Origin: Sphingobacterium spiritivorum
GTDB taxonomy: Bacteria > Bacteroidota > Bacteroidia > Sphingobacteriales > Sphingobacteriaceae
Direction of reading: 5' to 3'
Assembly (NCBI RefSeq): GCF_016725325.1
Contig: NZ_CP068083.1
Coordinates: 124,001-188,000 of the forward strand
DNA length: 64,000 bases
Shown here: positions 38,101-46,704 of the stretch, piece by piece
How the letters are laid out: every line of letters starts with the position of its first letter
How positions within the stretch are numbered: position 1 is the stretch's first letter
Notes under the pieces: model-generated
Databases searched by the model: none
What the model was told of the DNA's origin: nothing
Seen by the model: only the letters and a program-made list of their open reading frames with translations
Position numbers and translations under genes: made by a program

Positions 38101-41100
38101 TCCTCCGATTAGCTCCTGCCACTGGAATGTTGCTGTCGCATCATCTACAGTCAATTCAAATGTTGCTGTTTTACCAGGAGACAGACTGATTTCATTACCC
38201 GAACGAACCTGTCCGTTGATGTTAAGTGTCTGCACTACCGGAAGCGGATTGATCAGGACTTCAATTTCTTGTCTTGGCCCTATCTCACAACCTTGTCTTA
38301 CAGCCTGTATAAAATACTTATGTACGCCTGCGGTTGTCGTTGCAGGAATTGTAAAGTTCAGCTGATCTGAAGTTACCAGCAGATTACCATTTTCATCATA
38401 CACAGCATAGACCGTACAATCATCCTGTTTCTTAATCGTCAGGTTATCTCCCTGACAGATTTCCAATGTAGTACCAGGTGTATTTCCGTAATCTATAGTA
38501 GGTATGATACTGACATCATAAACCTTGATCTGATTGCCCAGATTCACATTTACAACATCACCGTAAGAAATCTGCACGCGATCAAATGGCTGATCGAATG
38601 GTGTCATCATCAGTTTCTTCTTATTCGCAGAGAAACTCAATAATTTCAGTTTCAAGATATCAGCACTGTTATCCAATGTAGGACCTACTTTCGCTGTACC
38701 TAAATAACGTTGGATCTCAAAACCTGAAAGCAGGCTCAGATTAAGAAGTGCATTGCCCGAATCTTCAATAATAATTCGCAATGAATCCGTAGGCATAGTC
38801 TGCGACTTGAATACAGGTGTCAGACTCGCTACATTCAATACCGCAGCACCTCTGTTGATTTGCGCAGCAGTATTCAGATCATTATCCACAGCTAACCATG
38901 GGTCTATCACACTTGCTGTTGCACTTGCTACTCCCAGACCTATATCCTGCACGCCATAAAGCATGTCTAAAATATTACTGTTTGTCTGGTTATCAATCGG
39001 TGCACAATCTACAGCACCGGTTTTTGTATAATATGCATGATATACTTTTGCATTCTGAGCCAGACTCAGCAATGCTCCCTGCACAATACGTACGCCTTTG
39101 TACGCTTTCGGCCCTGATCCACTTGCAGGTACAAATGTGTACTCTACAACATTGTCTGCAACAAGAAGATCCAGAAGTCCTCCCTGTACGGATTTAAGTG
39201 TTCCGATATCATTACCATTTGCATCCAGTCCGACAACAGACAGACCGCTTGCAACAGATAGTAAGCTGTACTCTTTACCTAATTTAATAGTAACAGGAGT
39301 ACCTGCAGGTACGACCTGATCAAAGTTTACATTTTGCCATGTTGTACCGATTCCTAACAATCCTAATCCGGTAGTTATGGTTGAATATGTTTTAGGATTA
39401 CCATCTACTGCATTAGCACCATCGCTCACTCCTCCAGTAATAATACTTCCGGAAGACTGTGTATTTGCATACACACGTACCAATTGCGGAGGACAGCTGT
39501 TTGCATCATACACCTGTATAAGAACAGATTGCGATGAGGTACATCCTGTTGCATCATTCTGTGCTACTACTGTGTATGTGTATACACCCGGAGCAGCGAA
39601 TGATGGTGTCAGGTTGGTTGTTTCCACACCCGCCTGATCATACCATTTTACAGTCACTCCTGTAGCTGGTGAAGTGGTAACCGTCGGAAGGGTTACCGCT
39701 ACATTGACTGCAGTTGTGATTCTGGTTTCTCCGGTTAACGTAATTACCGGAAGTGGGTTTATTACTATTGTCACAGCAGCAGATTCCAGACTTTCACATC
39801 CGGTCAGCTGATCTGTTACTTTAACGGTATATACTCCACCGGTAGAGACAAAGATTTTCTGTCCTGTTACCGGAACCGTGGTTCCGTTGTTATTTTCTGT
39901 AAGTAATAGGCCGTCTTTGTACCACTGATTACCTGCAGTTGCACTTGAGGTCAATTCAATAATTGATCCTTCACATGTTGGCGCAGTTGGCGCAGTGATC
40001 ACCGGTTGTGCCGGTCTTGGTGTAACAATCACCTCTACTGCTGCGGATACATCACTGCTACATCCTGTAGCATTCACATCATTGAATGCTTTTACAGTAT
40101 ATAATCCGGCTTCATTAACAGTTAATGTATTCGTATTGGTATTTGAGAATACCACCCCGTTTTTATACCATTGATATGAAGATGCTCCTGCAGAAGTCGC
40201 TGTCAACACAGTCGAACCTGTACCTTCACATATTGTGGCAGAGCCTGTAATACTGATGGTAGGTATAGGTGGCAGATTTAACACCGAAATCTCAATTTCT
40301 TTTGCCGGTGTATTGAAACAGAATCCATCTCCTGACAAGACCACATAATAAGTAGTTGTCACAGCAGGACTTAATCTCTGAACCGGTCCGACAAGTGGCG
40401 TTCCTGTCAATGCAGGATTGGTGTACCACAGATACACTGCATTTGGAATATTCAACGCTGTTGATGCCGTTATTTCCACTTCATCACCCACACATATGGT
40501 TCCTGATGTCGGAGCCAGCGTGATATCAGCAGCAACTACCGGTGTACAGTTTGTCTGTAGTTCAGACAGTGCCTGCTTGGTTTTATTTGGTTGTCCGGAA
40601 ATTTCACTTGCAAAGCTCACGACCGAAGTATTTGTGATCTTATCTACTCCCGGAGGAATGGCACCTACCAACACTTTATAGCTAAAGGTCAGTGTTTGAT
40701 CTACTGCTAATGAAGGAATCACAAAAGTTGCTTCATTTCCAGCTACTGTACCTCCACCGGTTATTGTTCCGGCTTCATATGTAGTATGCGTAGGAATAGG
40801 CGCTGTAATCGTCACATTTGTGAGCGCTGCATTTCCTGTATTTTTGACCGTTAATGTATAAGTAATTACGTCGCCTTCGACAGCTTTACTTGTACTGGTC
40901 GTGTTATTACTCAAGCCCAGCAATGCAAAATCAACATCATGTGCAGGAGTCACCGCAATCACGGTTCCTGTCTGCGTGATGTCCGGACCTCCGGTCAACG
41001 GATCACTGTTATTGATTGGTGGATGTGATTGTACACCCGGGTCAGCAGAGTTGAGTTTTGCTAACGCAATATTGTTAATCTGTGTAATGTTAGTCAGATC

Positions 41101-44100
41101 TTTAATGACAGTAGCTATAAAGGATACAGACCGTACCTGCCCTACCGGAATATCCAATGGGGCGAAGTTGACAGTACCACCTGTAAGCGTACCCCCGTTT
41201 TTATGTGTCAATCCTGCAGGCAATACATCACTAACCAGTACACCTGTGGCATTCTGGTTTCCGTCATTGCGTACATAGATTGTATACTGTACATCTTCAC
41301 CACCTTTTACACTGGTGATCGTTGCATCATTATTTACTTTATACGCTTTCCATGATACAAGGTTGTTCACAGGAGTTACATCCAGAGAAGTTCCAGGTCC
41401 GGCATCCGTATTAGGCTCCGTAGGATTAGCGTTATTTACCGGAGGGAAACTCTCTGCCGGCACATTATTTTCATTACTTTTTACTGTAGCGATATTGGTT
41501 ATTTTAGTGATACCGCTCAGGTTTTGATTTACAGATACAGTAAATGTCAACGGCCCGTTGGTCGCTCCTACTGCTAATGTAGGAATCACAAACGAAACGG
41601 TACCGCTTGCCTGTGAACCTCCCGATACATAAGTGACTCCGGCAGGCAATACATCACTGATCTGAACATTATTCAGTACCTGATTACCGTTATTTCGGAC
41701 ATAGATAGCATACTCTACCTGCTCTCTGCCTTTGACTGCCGTGATACTTGCATCTGTATTGACTTTGTATGCTTTCCATGATACAGCAGATGCTATTGGT
41801 GTAACAGGTATTTTTGTTCCTGTTCCGGATGTTTCATCCGGCTCATTAGGATTACCAACTGCAGGCGGGAATGTCTCTTTCCCCGGATCAGCAGCATCTT
41901 TCTTCACTAATGCTACGTTAGTAATGTTTGCTACACCTGTCAGATCTGGATTTACGGTTACTTTGAAATTCAGCGTAGCAGTAGCGCCTGCAGCAATATC
42001 TACATTGCTGAATGTCACTACTCCTGAAGATAATGAACCTCCGGAAGCATCAGCAGACCCTGCAACGTAAACGGTATTTGCAGGGATAGCATCCGTAACG
42101 ATATAATCATTGAGCGCTACATTTCCTGTATTGCGGACATGGATAGTATATTCCACTTCCTCTCCGCCTTTTACAGTTGTAATAGCCGGATCATTACTGA
42201 CTTTAAATGATTTCCAAGTTTTGAACATTGGAGTATTACAGTCCTTTTCTACTGCGTATACTCTTAGAGCTGGCAGTGCACTTACGTTCAATACTCCTCT
42301 CAGACCGACACTAATCCTGTCGTAAGCTACTCCAGGTGCAAAAGGAATAACCCCTTTAGCTCCGTTATTTAAAATACCCAGTACATTTAGTCCGTTGATA
42401 AGTTGACTCTGTACATCTAATGTCGCAACCGGAGTTACCCCATTGTAAGCGATAATTTCTATACCTCCTATAAGATTTGCATCTAATGCACCGCTTCCAT
42501 ATTGTAAAGTCAGATTAATGACTTCACTTGGTAAGGCCAGCTTACGGAAATCAAAGTATTGTTTCACAGAAGTTCCTACAGCAACATTGCCCAGACTTAC
42601 TTCTGAATAATCGGTTGTATTGATATTGATTGCATGGTCAGGATTTGTCACACCGGATCCGGCCAGACCAAGAGCTGTCAATGCCAGCCCTCTTGCATCA
42701 TAGGATGTGGTAAACACAGGCTGACAATCTGTTAATGGATTATCGACACATGCACCATATACATTCATTGAATTCGGTTGTGCCAACAGACCTAATGCCG
42801 AGTTGGTATGATCCGTGATACGGATAGCATCGTATTGTGCAGATGGTGTGACAGCGATATAGTAGCGACCTAATTTATCCTGTACAATCCGAATTCTGTC
42901 GTTGTTATTATTGAAATTATTATTACTTCCTCCCTGAAGTATTACCGACCCAGCGTCTTTCACCTGTACAGAGAAATAGTGGTTTCCTAATACCAGATTA
43001 TTCACCACACTGGCCAATGTGCCGCCGATACTTCCGCCCAGTAAATTATTCAGTAAAGCCTGATCAAAATCAATGCGTATATACGCTGTCTTGTTGGCTG
43101 CAATTTTTTGACCGAAACCTAATTCGACAAAACCTTCATATTTATTGCCCAGACCTAACAACAGACCTGCACCAGATTTCAATGTAGCATAACTGTCAAA
43201 ATCGTTATCAAATAAATTATTGATGTCATCTGCATTGCCGGCATCGATTACAGAAGAGATACATACCGGATTTTCAAATGGTGAAGGAGTAGTCGTTGTC
43301 GGACATCCCTGACCGATACGTTTTACTTCATAAAGGCGTACAGAAGGTGTCAACGCTACATTGAGAGTAGATCCCACGATGATATCTACCCTGTCGTAAG
43401 GTAGTGTCGTTCTGTATGTAAGTGTCTGTATACCGCCTGAACGGAAGAGATTTAACAGGTTCAGGTTATTGATAAGTCCCTGTTGCAATGTAAATGTCTC
43501 TGCAACGGTACTGCCGTTATATGTACGGATCTGATATCTGCCCAGTAAATCTACGGATGCCAGACTTGAAGGATCTAGCTGCAAACGAACTTTTAACGTA
43601 TCACCTGCAGTAGATAATTTATTGAAATATATACGCTGTGCTACCTGTGCAGCTACAGCAGCCGTCCCGGTTGAGATTTCAGAATAATCAGATGAACTTG
43701 GACTAATCGCATGGTCTGCATTGTTGACTCCGGCACCATTCAGCAATCCTAAGGAAAGTCCGGACTGGTCAAAGGATGTGAATTGAGCAGGAAGGCAGTT
43801 ATTTACACCGATTTCATGACATGCTTCAAAGATTTTCATCGAAGCGACATTTTGTGTCAATCCGGCTAATGCAGGGAAATGTTCCGTAATTCGGATATTT
43901 TTGTAAGCTGCATTTGGTGTAATGGCGATGTAGTAACGACCGGCATTATCCTGTACAATGCGGAGATCTCCACCGTTTACATCTGTGAATCCCGCCTGAC
44001 TGGAACCTGTGAGTACTGTTGTACCTCCGGTTTGAGCTGTTTTGGCATCCACTGAAAAATAGTGCTGTCCAAGCAGCAGTCCACCTACATTGTTGACAAG

Positions 44101-46704
44101 TGTTCCTAATGTCCCACTCAGTAAACGACCCAGCAGATCACCATCCATATCTATACGGACATATGTCGTCTTATTTGCAGGAAGAGCTGTAGGGAATTCA
44201 TATTCAAGGAAACCGTTGTAGGCTCCTATTCCCAGCAACTGTCCGTTACTTGCAGTCAGTGTTGCAAATGATTCGTTATTTCCATCAGCAGCAAGATTCG
44301 GATAATCAGCATGTTCCCACGCTACCACAGCAGCATCACAAGCCGGAGTTTCAAAAGGTGTAGCCGTTGCAGCAGGCAATGTAAAGTCTGGATCCGGACA
44401 GGCAGAACCCGGAGGGCCAAATCGTTTTACATCATAGACTTCCAATGAAGACTGGAATGCGCTTACATTCACCACACTGTTGACACGGATTTCCACCCGG
44501 TCAAACGCTTTACCAGGTGCAAAGGTTAACGTCCCCGGCTGACCGCCACCCAGAATTCCCAATACATTTGTTCCGTTCAGCAATCCGCCTCCTAATGACC
44601 TGCGGTATACTTCCGTACTGCCATTGTAAGCGATAACCTCATAAGCTCCTAACAGATCAACATTCAAAGTCTGACTAGCCTTGATCGCCAGTTTAATCTT
44701 GAATACCGAGTTAGGATCACTTAATGAATTGAAATTAATATACTGAGACATAGAACCTGCTACCGCAAGTGCCCCAAGGTTAATTTTTGAAGAAGTATTG
44801 ACATTATCATCGATAGCATATTCAGGAGCTAAAACTCCGGTATTTCCGATTTGCAACAATCCCAAAGTAATACCTGTTCCTTCGTAAGAAGTAGAAAATG
44901 CAGGGTCACAAATTGCGGAACTGTTATCATAGCATACGCTGTATACATTCAGATATTTGTTAGGAGCAAGAACACCTAATGCTGACGCAGTATGATCAAT
45001 TAATTTAATATTGGTGTAAGGTACGTCAGATTTTATAGCGATATAATATCTTCCGGCCTTGTCTTGTACGATTCGTATTTTTCCGGCAGCAGCACTGAAA
45101 CTATTGGCACTGGAAGCGGATAGCAACGGAGCTCCGCCACCATTGTTGATTTGTACTTCAAAATAATGATTACCTAAGACCAGCCCGTTTACCAATCCAC
45201 CGACCAGCTCTCCGATACTGCCTGCAAGTAAAGATTTCAACACATCCTGATCATAGTCTATACGGACATAAGCCGTTTTACCCACCGGTACCGCAGAAGG
45301 AAAACTTACTTCCAGCTGCCCCTGTCTGCTCCCCAATCCGACCAGAATACCAGCATCAGAGCGAATAGTTGCATAGCTGTCAAAATTAGCGTCCACTGCA
45401 TTTTGTGCATCATCCACATTTGACATCGACACGATAGTCGAGTTAGCACATACAGGCTGGAAAAGAGGACTTGCAGTCGGAGGAGGCTCCGGACATGCAG
45501 CACTTGTACGGGATACCCCATACAATCTGACTCCGGATCCGGTGGTCAGATTCACCGTTGAGAACAGCACCAGTTCTACCCTGTCATATTGCGCTGCAAT
45601 ATCAAAAGGGACCGTTACAATTCCGCCACTGTTCAGCAGACCCAGTACATCGAGGCCCCCGATCAAACCGCTTCCGATTACTTGCTCAAATACCTGCGTA
45701 TTTCCGTTGTATGCACGTACTCCATATGCACCTATCAGATTCACATTCAGTGCTGTAGGATTTATCTGCATACGTACTTTCAGTTTGGAATTAGGCTCAG
45801 ATAGTGTTGGAAAATAAATAGACTGAGAAGCTGATCCCCCTACCGCTAATGTTCCCAGACTGATTTCGGAGTAGTTAGAAGTATTTGCATCGATTGCATA
45901 TGTTGGATTTTTTACTGTATTCGCTAACTGAACACTTATTCCTGTTACCTTCCCCTCATCTGTGTAGGTTGCAGGATCACAGGCTGTAGCCGAAGGTACC
46001 GCAAACGCATCATACACATTCAGCGTAAGTGAAGCGCCCAACGAAAGACCTAAAAGTGCACTCTGACTTCTTAATTTGATGCGAACCGAATTGTATGATT
46101 GAGAAGATTTTACAGCTATGTAAATATTTCCGGCGGCATCCTGTACTATTGATGAAACCACAGAAGCACTATTGATCATAGTGCCGTCACTGGAACTTGA
46201 CGCTCCGCTATATACCTCAGGAATAATTACGTTTTGCTGCAGAAGACCGAGAAGTCCTCCAAGTCCTGTTACCAGATCCAGATTGAGCCCTCCCCCCGGT
46301 GTCGGTTTATCTATTTTGACATAGGTGGTTGTACCTGCTGTCAAGGCTGAAGGAAATTTCATCTGCAGCCAGGCTTCTCCTGAAACATCAATAATAGCAA
46401 CAGATAAATTCGATGCTGTCAAGACAGCATGAGTACCTGGGTTTCCGTCAGCTGCCAATCCCGGACCTGTTACACTAGCCGCACCGGAAGTCGTTGGTAT
46501 GTACCCCCCACTTATAGCACCTAACAGAATTGTTGCCTGATTTTTCCCGGAAGAGGGAGCCACAGTAGCATATTGCCGGGTCTGTGCATGTCCCGTACCG
46601 GGGACGTTCATCAGAATCAAAGCCAATAGAATACACAGGTGCCAAATCCTCTTTGGCAAGGCTAAAGAATTAGTTTGCGGTTTCATAAGCAATTTCCTTT
46701 TCAT
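32200..46704 (-). CDS. Giant multi-repeat T9SS type-B adhesin, SprB-like (4834 aa, cassette B)
   Basis: This is the largest gene in the window. The signal peptide has a long charged start and a core WHLCILLALILMNVPGTGHA cleaved before Q. Residues about 45-1488 hold four pairs of an a/b beta-domain (a: NAVDANFDSYATIRS, YVRIDYDQ; b: YAIDANTSNYSEISLG, AYNG, YDRVE). Four DUF11 domains lie at about 1489-2050 and Ig-like domains at about 2055-2400 (ICVGDEVEI, ATICEGTGS). A fifth, degenerate a/b pair is at about 2401-2740, followed by two more Ig-like domains. Thirteen invasin-type Big_1 units span about 2920-4254, and three DUF11-like units (KVADQARVKAGTSTSF) run to about 4650. A cadherin-like domain leads to the type-B sorting domain (VPNVITPNGDNINDKFVLKG to VLIKRN). 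It heads the cassette B operon. The ligand is unknown. Confidence 0.9.
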   Translation of the reverse strand: MKRKLLMKPQTNSLALPKRIWHLCILLALILMNVPGTGHAQTRQYATVAPSSGKNQATILLGAISGGYIPTTSGAASVTGPGLAADGNPGTHAVLTASNLSVAIIDVSGEAWLQMKFPSALTAGTTTYVKIDKPTPGGGLNLDLVTGLGGLLGLLQQNVIIPEVYSGASSSSDGTMINSASVVSSIVQDAAGNIYIAVKSSQSYNSVRIKLRSQSALLGLSLGASLTLNVYDAFAVPSATACDPATYTDEGKVTGISVQLANTVKNPTYAIDANTSNYSEISLGTLAVGGSASQSIYFPTLSEPNSKLKVRMQINPTALNVNLIGAYGVRAYNGNTQVFEQVIGSGLIGGLDVLGLLNSGGIVTVPFDIAAQYDRVELVLFSTVNLTTGSGVRLYGVSRTSAACPEPPPTASPLFQPVCANSTIVSMSNVDDAQNAVDANFDSYATIRSDAGILVGLGSRQGQLEVSFPSAVPVGKTAYVRIDYDQDVLKSLLAGSIGELVGGLVNGLVLGNHYFEVQINNGGGAPLLSASSANSFSAAAGKIRIVQDKAGRYYIAIKSDVPYTNIKLIDHTASALGVLAPNKYLNVYSVCYDNSSAICDPAFSTSYEGTGITLGLLQIGNTGVLAPEYAIDDNVNTSSKINLGALAVAGSMSQYINFNSLSDPNSVFKIKLAIKASQTLNVDLLGAYEVIAYNGSTEVYRRSLGGGLLNGTNVLGILGGGQPGTLTFAPGKAFDRVEIRVNSVVNVSAFQSSLEVYDVKRFGPPGSACPDPDFTLPAATATPFETPACDAAVVAWEHADYPNLAADGNNESFATLTASNGQLLGIGAYNGFLEYEFPTALPANKTTYVRIDMDGDLLGRLLSGTLGTLVNNVGGLLLGQHYFSVDAKTAQTGGTTVLTGSSQAGFTDVNGGDLRIVQDNAGRYYIAITPNAAYKNIRITEHFPALAGLTQNVASMKIFEACHEIGVNNCLPAQFTSFDQSGLSLGLLNGAGVNNADHAISPSSSDYSEISTGTAAVAAQVAQRIYFNKLSTAGDTLKVRLQLDPSSLASVDLLGRYQIRTYNGSTVAETFTLQQGLINNLNLLNLFRSGGIQTLTYRTTLPYDRVDIIVGSTLNVALTPSVRLYEVKRIGQGCPTTTTPSPFENPVCISSVIDAGNADDINNLFDNDFDSYATLKSGAGLLLGLGNKYEGFVELGFGQKIAANKTAYIRIDFDQALLNNLLGGSIGGTLASVVNNLVLGNHYFSVQVKDAGSVILQGGSNNNFNNNNDRIRIVQDKLGRYYIAVTPSAQYDAIRITDHTNSALGLLAQPNSMNVYGACVDNPLTDCQPVFTTSYDARGLALTALGLAGSGVTNPDHAININTTDYSEVSLGNVAVGTSVKQYFDFRKLALPSEVINLTLQYGSGALDANLIGGIEIIAYNGVTPVATLDVQSQLINGLNVLGILNNGAKGVIPFAPGVAYDRISVGLRGVLNVSALPALRVYAVEKDCNTPMFKTWKSFKVSNDPAITTVKGGEEVEYTIHVRNTGNVALNDYIVTDAIPANTVYVAGSADASGGSLSSGVVTFSNVDIAAGATATLNFKVTVNPDLTGVANITNVALVKKDAADPGKETFPPAVGNPNEPDETSGTGTKIPVTPIASAVSWKAYKVNTDASITAVKGREQVEYAIYVRNNGNQVLNNVQISDVLPAGVTYVSGGSQASGTVSFVIPTLAVGATNGPLTFTVSVNQNLSGITKITNIATVKSNENNVPAESFPPVNNANPTEPNTDAGPGTSLDVTPVNNLVSWKAYKVNNDATITSVKGGEDVQYTIYVRNDGNQNATGVLVSDVLPAGLTHKNGGTLTGGTVNFAPLDIPVGQVRSVSFIATVIKDLTNITQINNIALAKLNSADPGVQSHPPINNSDPLTGGPDITQTGTVIAVTPAHDVDFALLGLSNNTTSTSKAVEGDVITYTLTVKNTGNAALTNVTITAPIPTHTTYEAGTITGGGTVAGNEATFVIPSLAVDQTLTFSYKVLVGAIPPGVDKITNTSVVSFASEISGQPNKTKQALSELQTNCTPVVAADITLAPTSGTICVGDEVEITASTALNIPNAVYLWYTNPALTGTPLVGPVQRLSPAVTTTYYVVLSGDGFCFNTPAKEIEISVLNLPPIPTISITGSATICEGTGSTVLTATSAGASSYQWYKNGVVFSNTNTNTLTVNEAGLYTVKAFNDVNATGCSSDVSAAVEVIVTPRPAQPVITAPTAPTCEGSIIELTSSATAGNQWYKDGLLLTENNNGTTVPVTGQKIFVSTGGVYTVKVTDQLTGCESLESAAVTIVINPLPVITLTGETRITTAVNVAVTLPTVTTSPATGVTVKWYDQAGVETTNLTPSFAAPGVYTYTVVAQNDATGCTSSQSVLIQVYDANSCPPQLVRVYANTQSSGSIITGGVSDGANAVDGNPKTYSTITTGLGLLGIGTTWQNVNFDQVVPAGTPVTIKLGKEYSLLSVASGLSVVGLDANGNDIGTLKSVQGGLLDLLVADNVVEYTFVPASGSGPKAYKGVRIVQGALLSLAQNAKVYHAYYTKTGAVDCAPIDNQTNSNILDMLYGVQDIGLGVASATASVIDPWLAVDNDLNTAAQINRGAAVLNVASLTPVFKSQTMPTDSLRIIIEDSGNALLNLSLLSGFEIQRYLGTAKVGPTLDNSADILKLKLLSFSANKKKLMMTPFDQPFDRVQISYGDVVNVNLGNQIKVYDVSIIPTIDYGNTPGTTLEICQGDNLTIKKQDDCTVYAVYDENGNLLVTSDQLNFTIPATTTAGVHKYFIQAVRQGCEIGPRQEIEVLINPLPVVQTLNINGQVRSGNEISLSPGKTATFELTVDDATATFQWQELIGGTWTAIAGQATSTLVRTVPLVAAGTRYEFRALISSTKGCDIISPVAALVVAPQQVDYTKSKLEIVKNNAIANGTDVNTLRATIVDEFDNPIAATAVDFSYTSLVTGSLVTTQLNTDASGIALLDITSTKIGDIAVAATVAGTAISGSPQTVTFVAGPVDYGKSKLVIIKDGAIANGVDKNILEATIVDAFDNPIAGATVNFGYTDLTDGLVKSVNIVTDALGKSVLELTSTKIGAIDVSAGVAGTAISGSPQTVTFVAGPVDYGKSKLVITKDGAIANGVDKNILEATIVDAFDNPIAGAAVVFGYTDLVDGLAKTVNVVTGADGKSVLELTSTKIGAVTVSAEVSGTAISGSPQTVTFVAGPVDYGKSKLVIIKDGATANGVDKNILEATIVDAFDNPIAGATVDFGYTDLVDGQVKAVNIVTDASGKSVLELTSTKIGAVTVSAEVSGTAISGSPQTVTFVAGPVDYGKSKLVIIKDGATANGVDKNILEATIVDAFDNPIAGATVDFGYTDLVDGQVKAVNIVTAANGKSVLELTSTKIGAIDVSALVAGTAISGSPQTVTFVAGPVDYGKSKLVIIKDGAIANGVDKNILEATIVDAFDNPIAGATVDFGYTDLTDGLAKTVNVVTAANGKSVLELTSTKIGAIDVSAGVAGTAISGSPQTVTFVAGPVDYGKSKLVIIKDGATANGVDKNILEATIVDAFDNPIAGATVDFGYTDLTDGLAKTVNIVTDASGKSVLELTSTKIGAVTVSAGVAGTAISGSPQTVTFVAGPVDYGKSKLVIIKDGATANGVDKNILEATIVDAFDNPIAGATVDFGYTDLTDGLAKTANIVTAANGKSVLELTSTKIGAVTVSAGVAGTAISGSPQTVTFVAGPVDYDKSNLAVTKDGAIANGTDYNEFTATIVDAFNNPIASTTVVFSITNPDGTTATQSITTDANGKSVVQVTSTKAGTVTVDAQVANRSIANSPANAQFVAGPVDYGKSKLVIIKDGATANGVDKNILEATIVDAFDNPIAGATVDFGYTDLVDGQAKTMNIVTAANGKSVLELTSTKIGAVTVSAGVAGTAISGSPQTVTFVAGPVDYDKSNLAVTKDGAIANGTDYNEFTATIVDAFVNPIANTTVVFSITNPDGTTATQSITTDANGKSVVQVTSTKAGTVTVDAQVASRSIANSPAKATFVAGPVDYDKSNLAVTKDGAIANGTDYNEFTATIVDAFNNPIASTTVVFGITNPDGTTATQNITTDANGKSIVQVTSTKTGTVTVDAQVANRSIANSPATAQFVAGPVDYSKSNLAVTKDGAIANGTDYNEFTATIVDAFVNPIANTTVVFSITNPDGTTATRSIITDANGKSVVQVTSTKAGTVTVDAQVANRSIANSPAKATFVIANHISVSKVADQARVKAGTSTSFTITLTNDGPETLAAGKVISLTERPGAGVTITGYTVASGNATVTGTGNTAKVTANGTIAVGGTIVVKVTADIAADAPETVTNGITVWGPDKDPGTDPEDDKDDTDPIPVDREYKLSITKVADQARVKAGTSTSFTLTITNNGPAIIGTGKVISLIERPGAGVTITGYSVASGAATVAGTANTAKLTTTANIAVGATIVVKVTANVAADAPATITNGITVWGPDKDPGTDPEDDKDDTDPIPVDRETKLSITKVADEARVKAGEATSFTLTITNDGPSVMETGKVISLRERPGTGVTVTGYSIISGTATVSGTSNSASVTTTAAIPVGGKILVKVAATVSDDAAATITNGITVWAPGKNPDTDPEDDKDDTDPIPVDFQTILAVDDEAETKAANEVKIEVLANDQVTKWAIDPATVEIVTNAAEGTTSVNIDGTVTYLPNKVFVGVDQFSYRVKDVKGRWSNAAVVKINVLSNPLIVPNVITPNGDNINDKFVLKGIETYDRVSLTIINRWGNEVYRNANYDNNWEGLNLNAGTYFYIIETTKNGVKEVVKGDVLIKRN
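32745..33942 (-). repeat. Three tandem DUF11-like units near the C-terminus of the 4834-aa adhesin
   Basis: Three units of about 130 codons each begin KVADQARVKAGTSTSF (KVADEARVKAGEATSF in the last) and end in the acidic DPEDDKDDTDPIPVD. The aspartate-rich ends look suited to Ca2+ binding. The units are similar but less alike than the Big_1 array beside them. Confidence 0.85.
33943..37947 (-). repeat. Thirteen tandem 306-309 bp units encoding Big_1 (invasin-type) Ig-like domains
   Basis: One diverged unit (QQVDYTKSKLEIVKNN) is followed by twelve units starting GPVDY. Type A units (GKSKLVIIKDG, 103 codons) and type B units (DKSNLAVTKDG, or SKSNLAVTKDG in the last; 102 codons) occur in the order AAAAAAA-B-A-B-B-B from N- to C-terminus. 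Unit starts computed from the sequence include 37638 (first A), 35475 (first B), 35169 (last A) and 34248 (last B). The A-B interleaving implies duplication of an A-B block. Confidence 0.93.
42240..46575 (-). repeat. Four consecutive paired a/b modules in the N-terminal third of the 4834-aa adhesin
   Basis: Each pair is about 360 residues. The a half has an N-terminal Cys, (N/L)AxDxNxxSYAT, GLGxxxGxLExxFP and YVRIDxD. The b half has CxPxxxTSYxxxGLxLGL, AIxxxxxxYSEISLG, LxVxLxxxxLxVxLxGxYxxxAYNG and YDRVEI. The two halves seem distantly related to each other and recall discoidin-like sandwiches. A fifth, drifted pair is at about 38480-39500. Divergence is much greater than in the Big_1 array. 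Confidence 0.8.
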
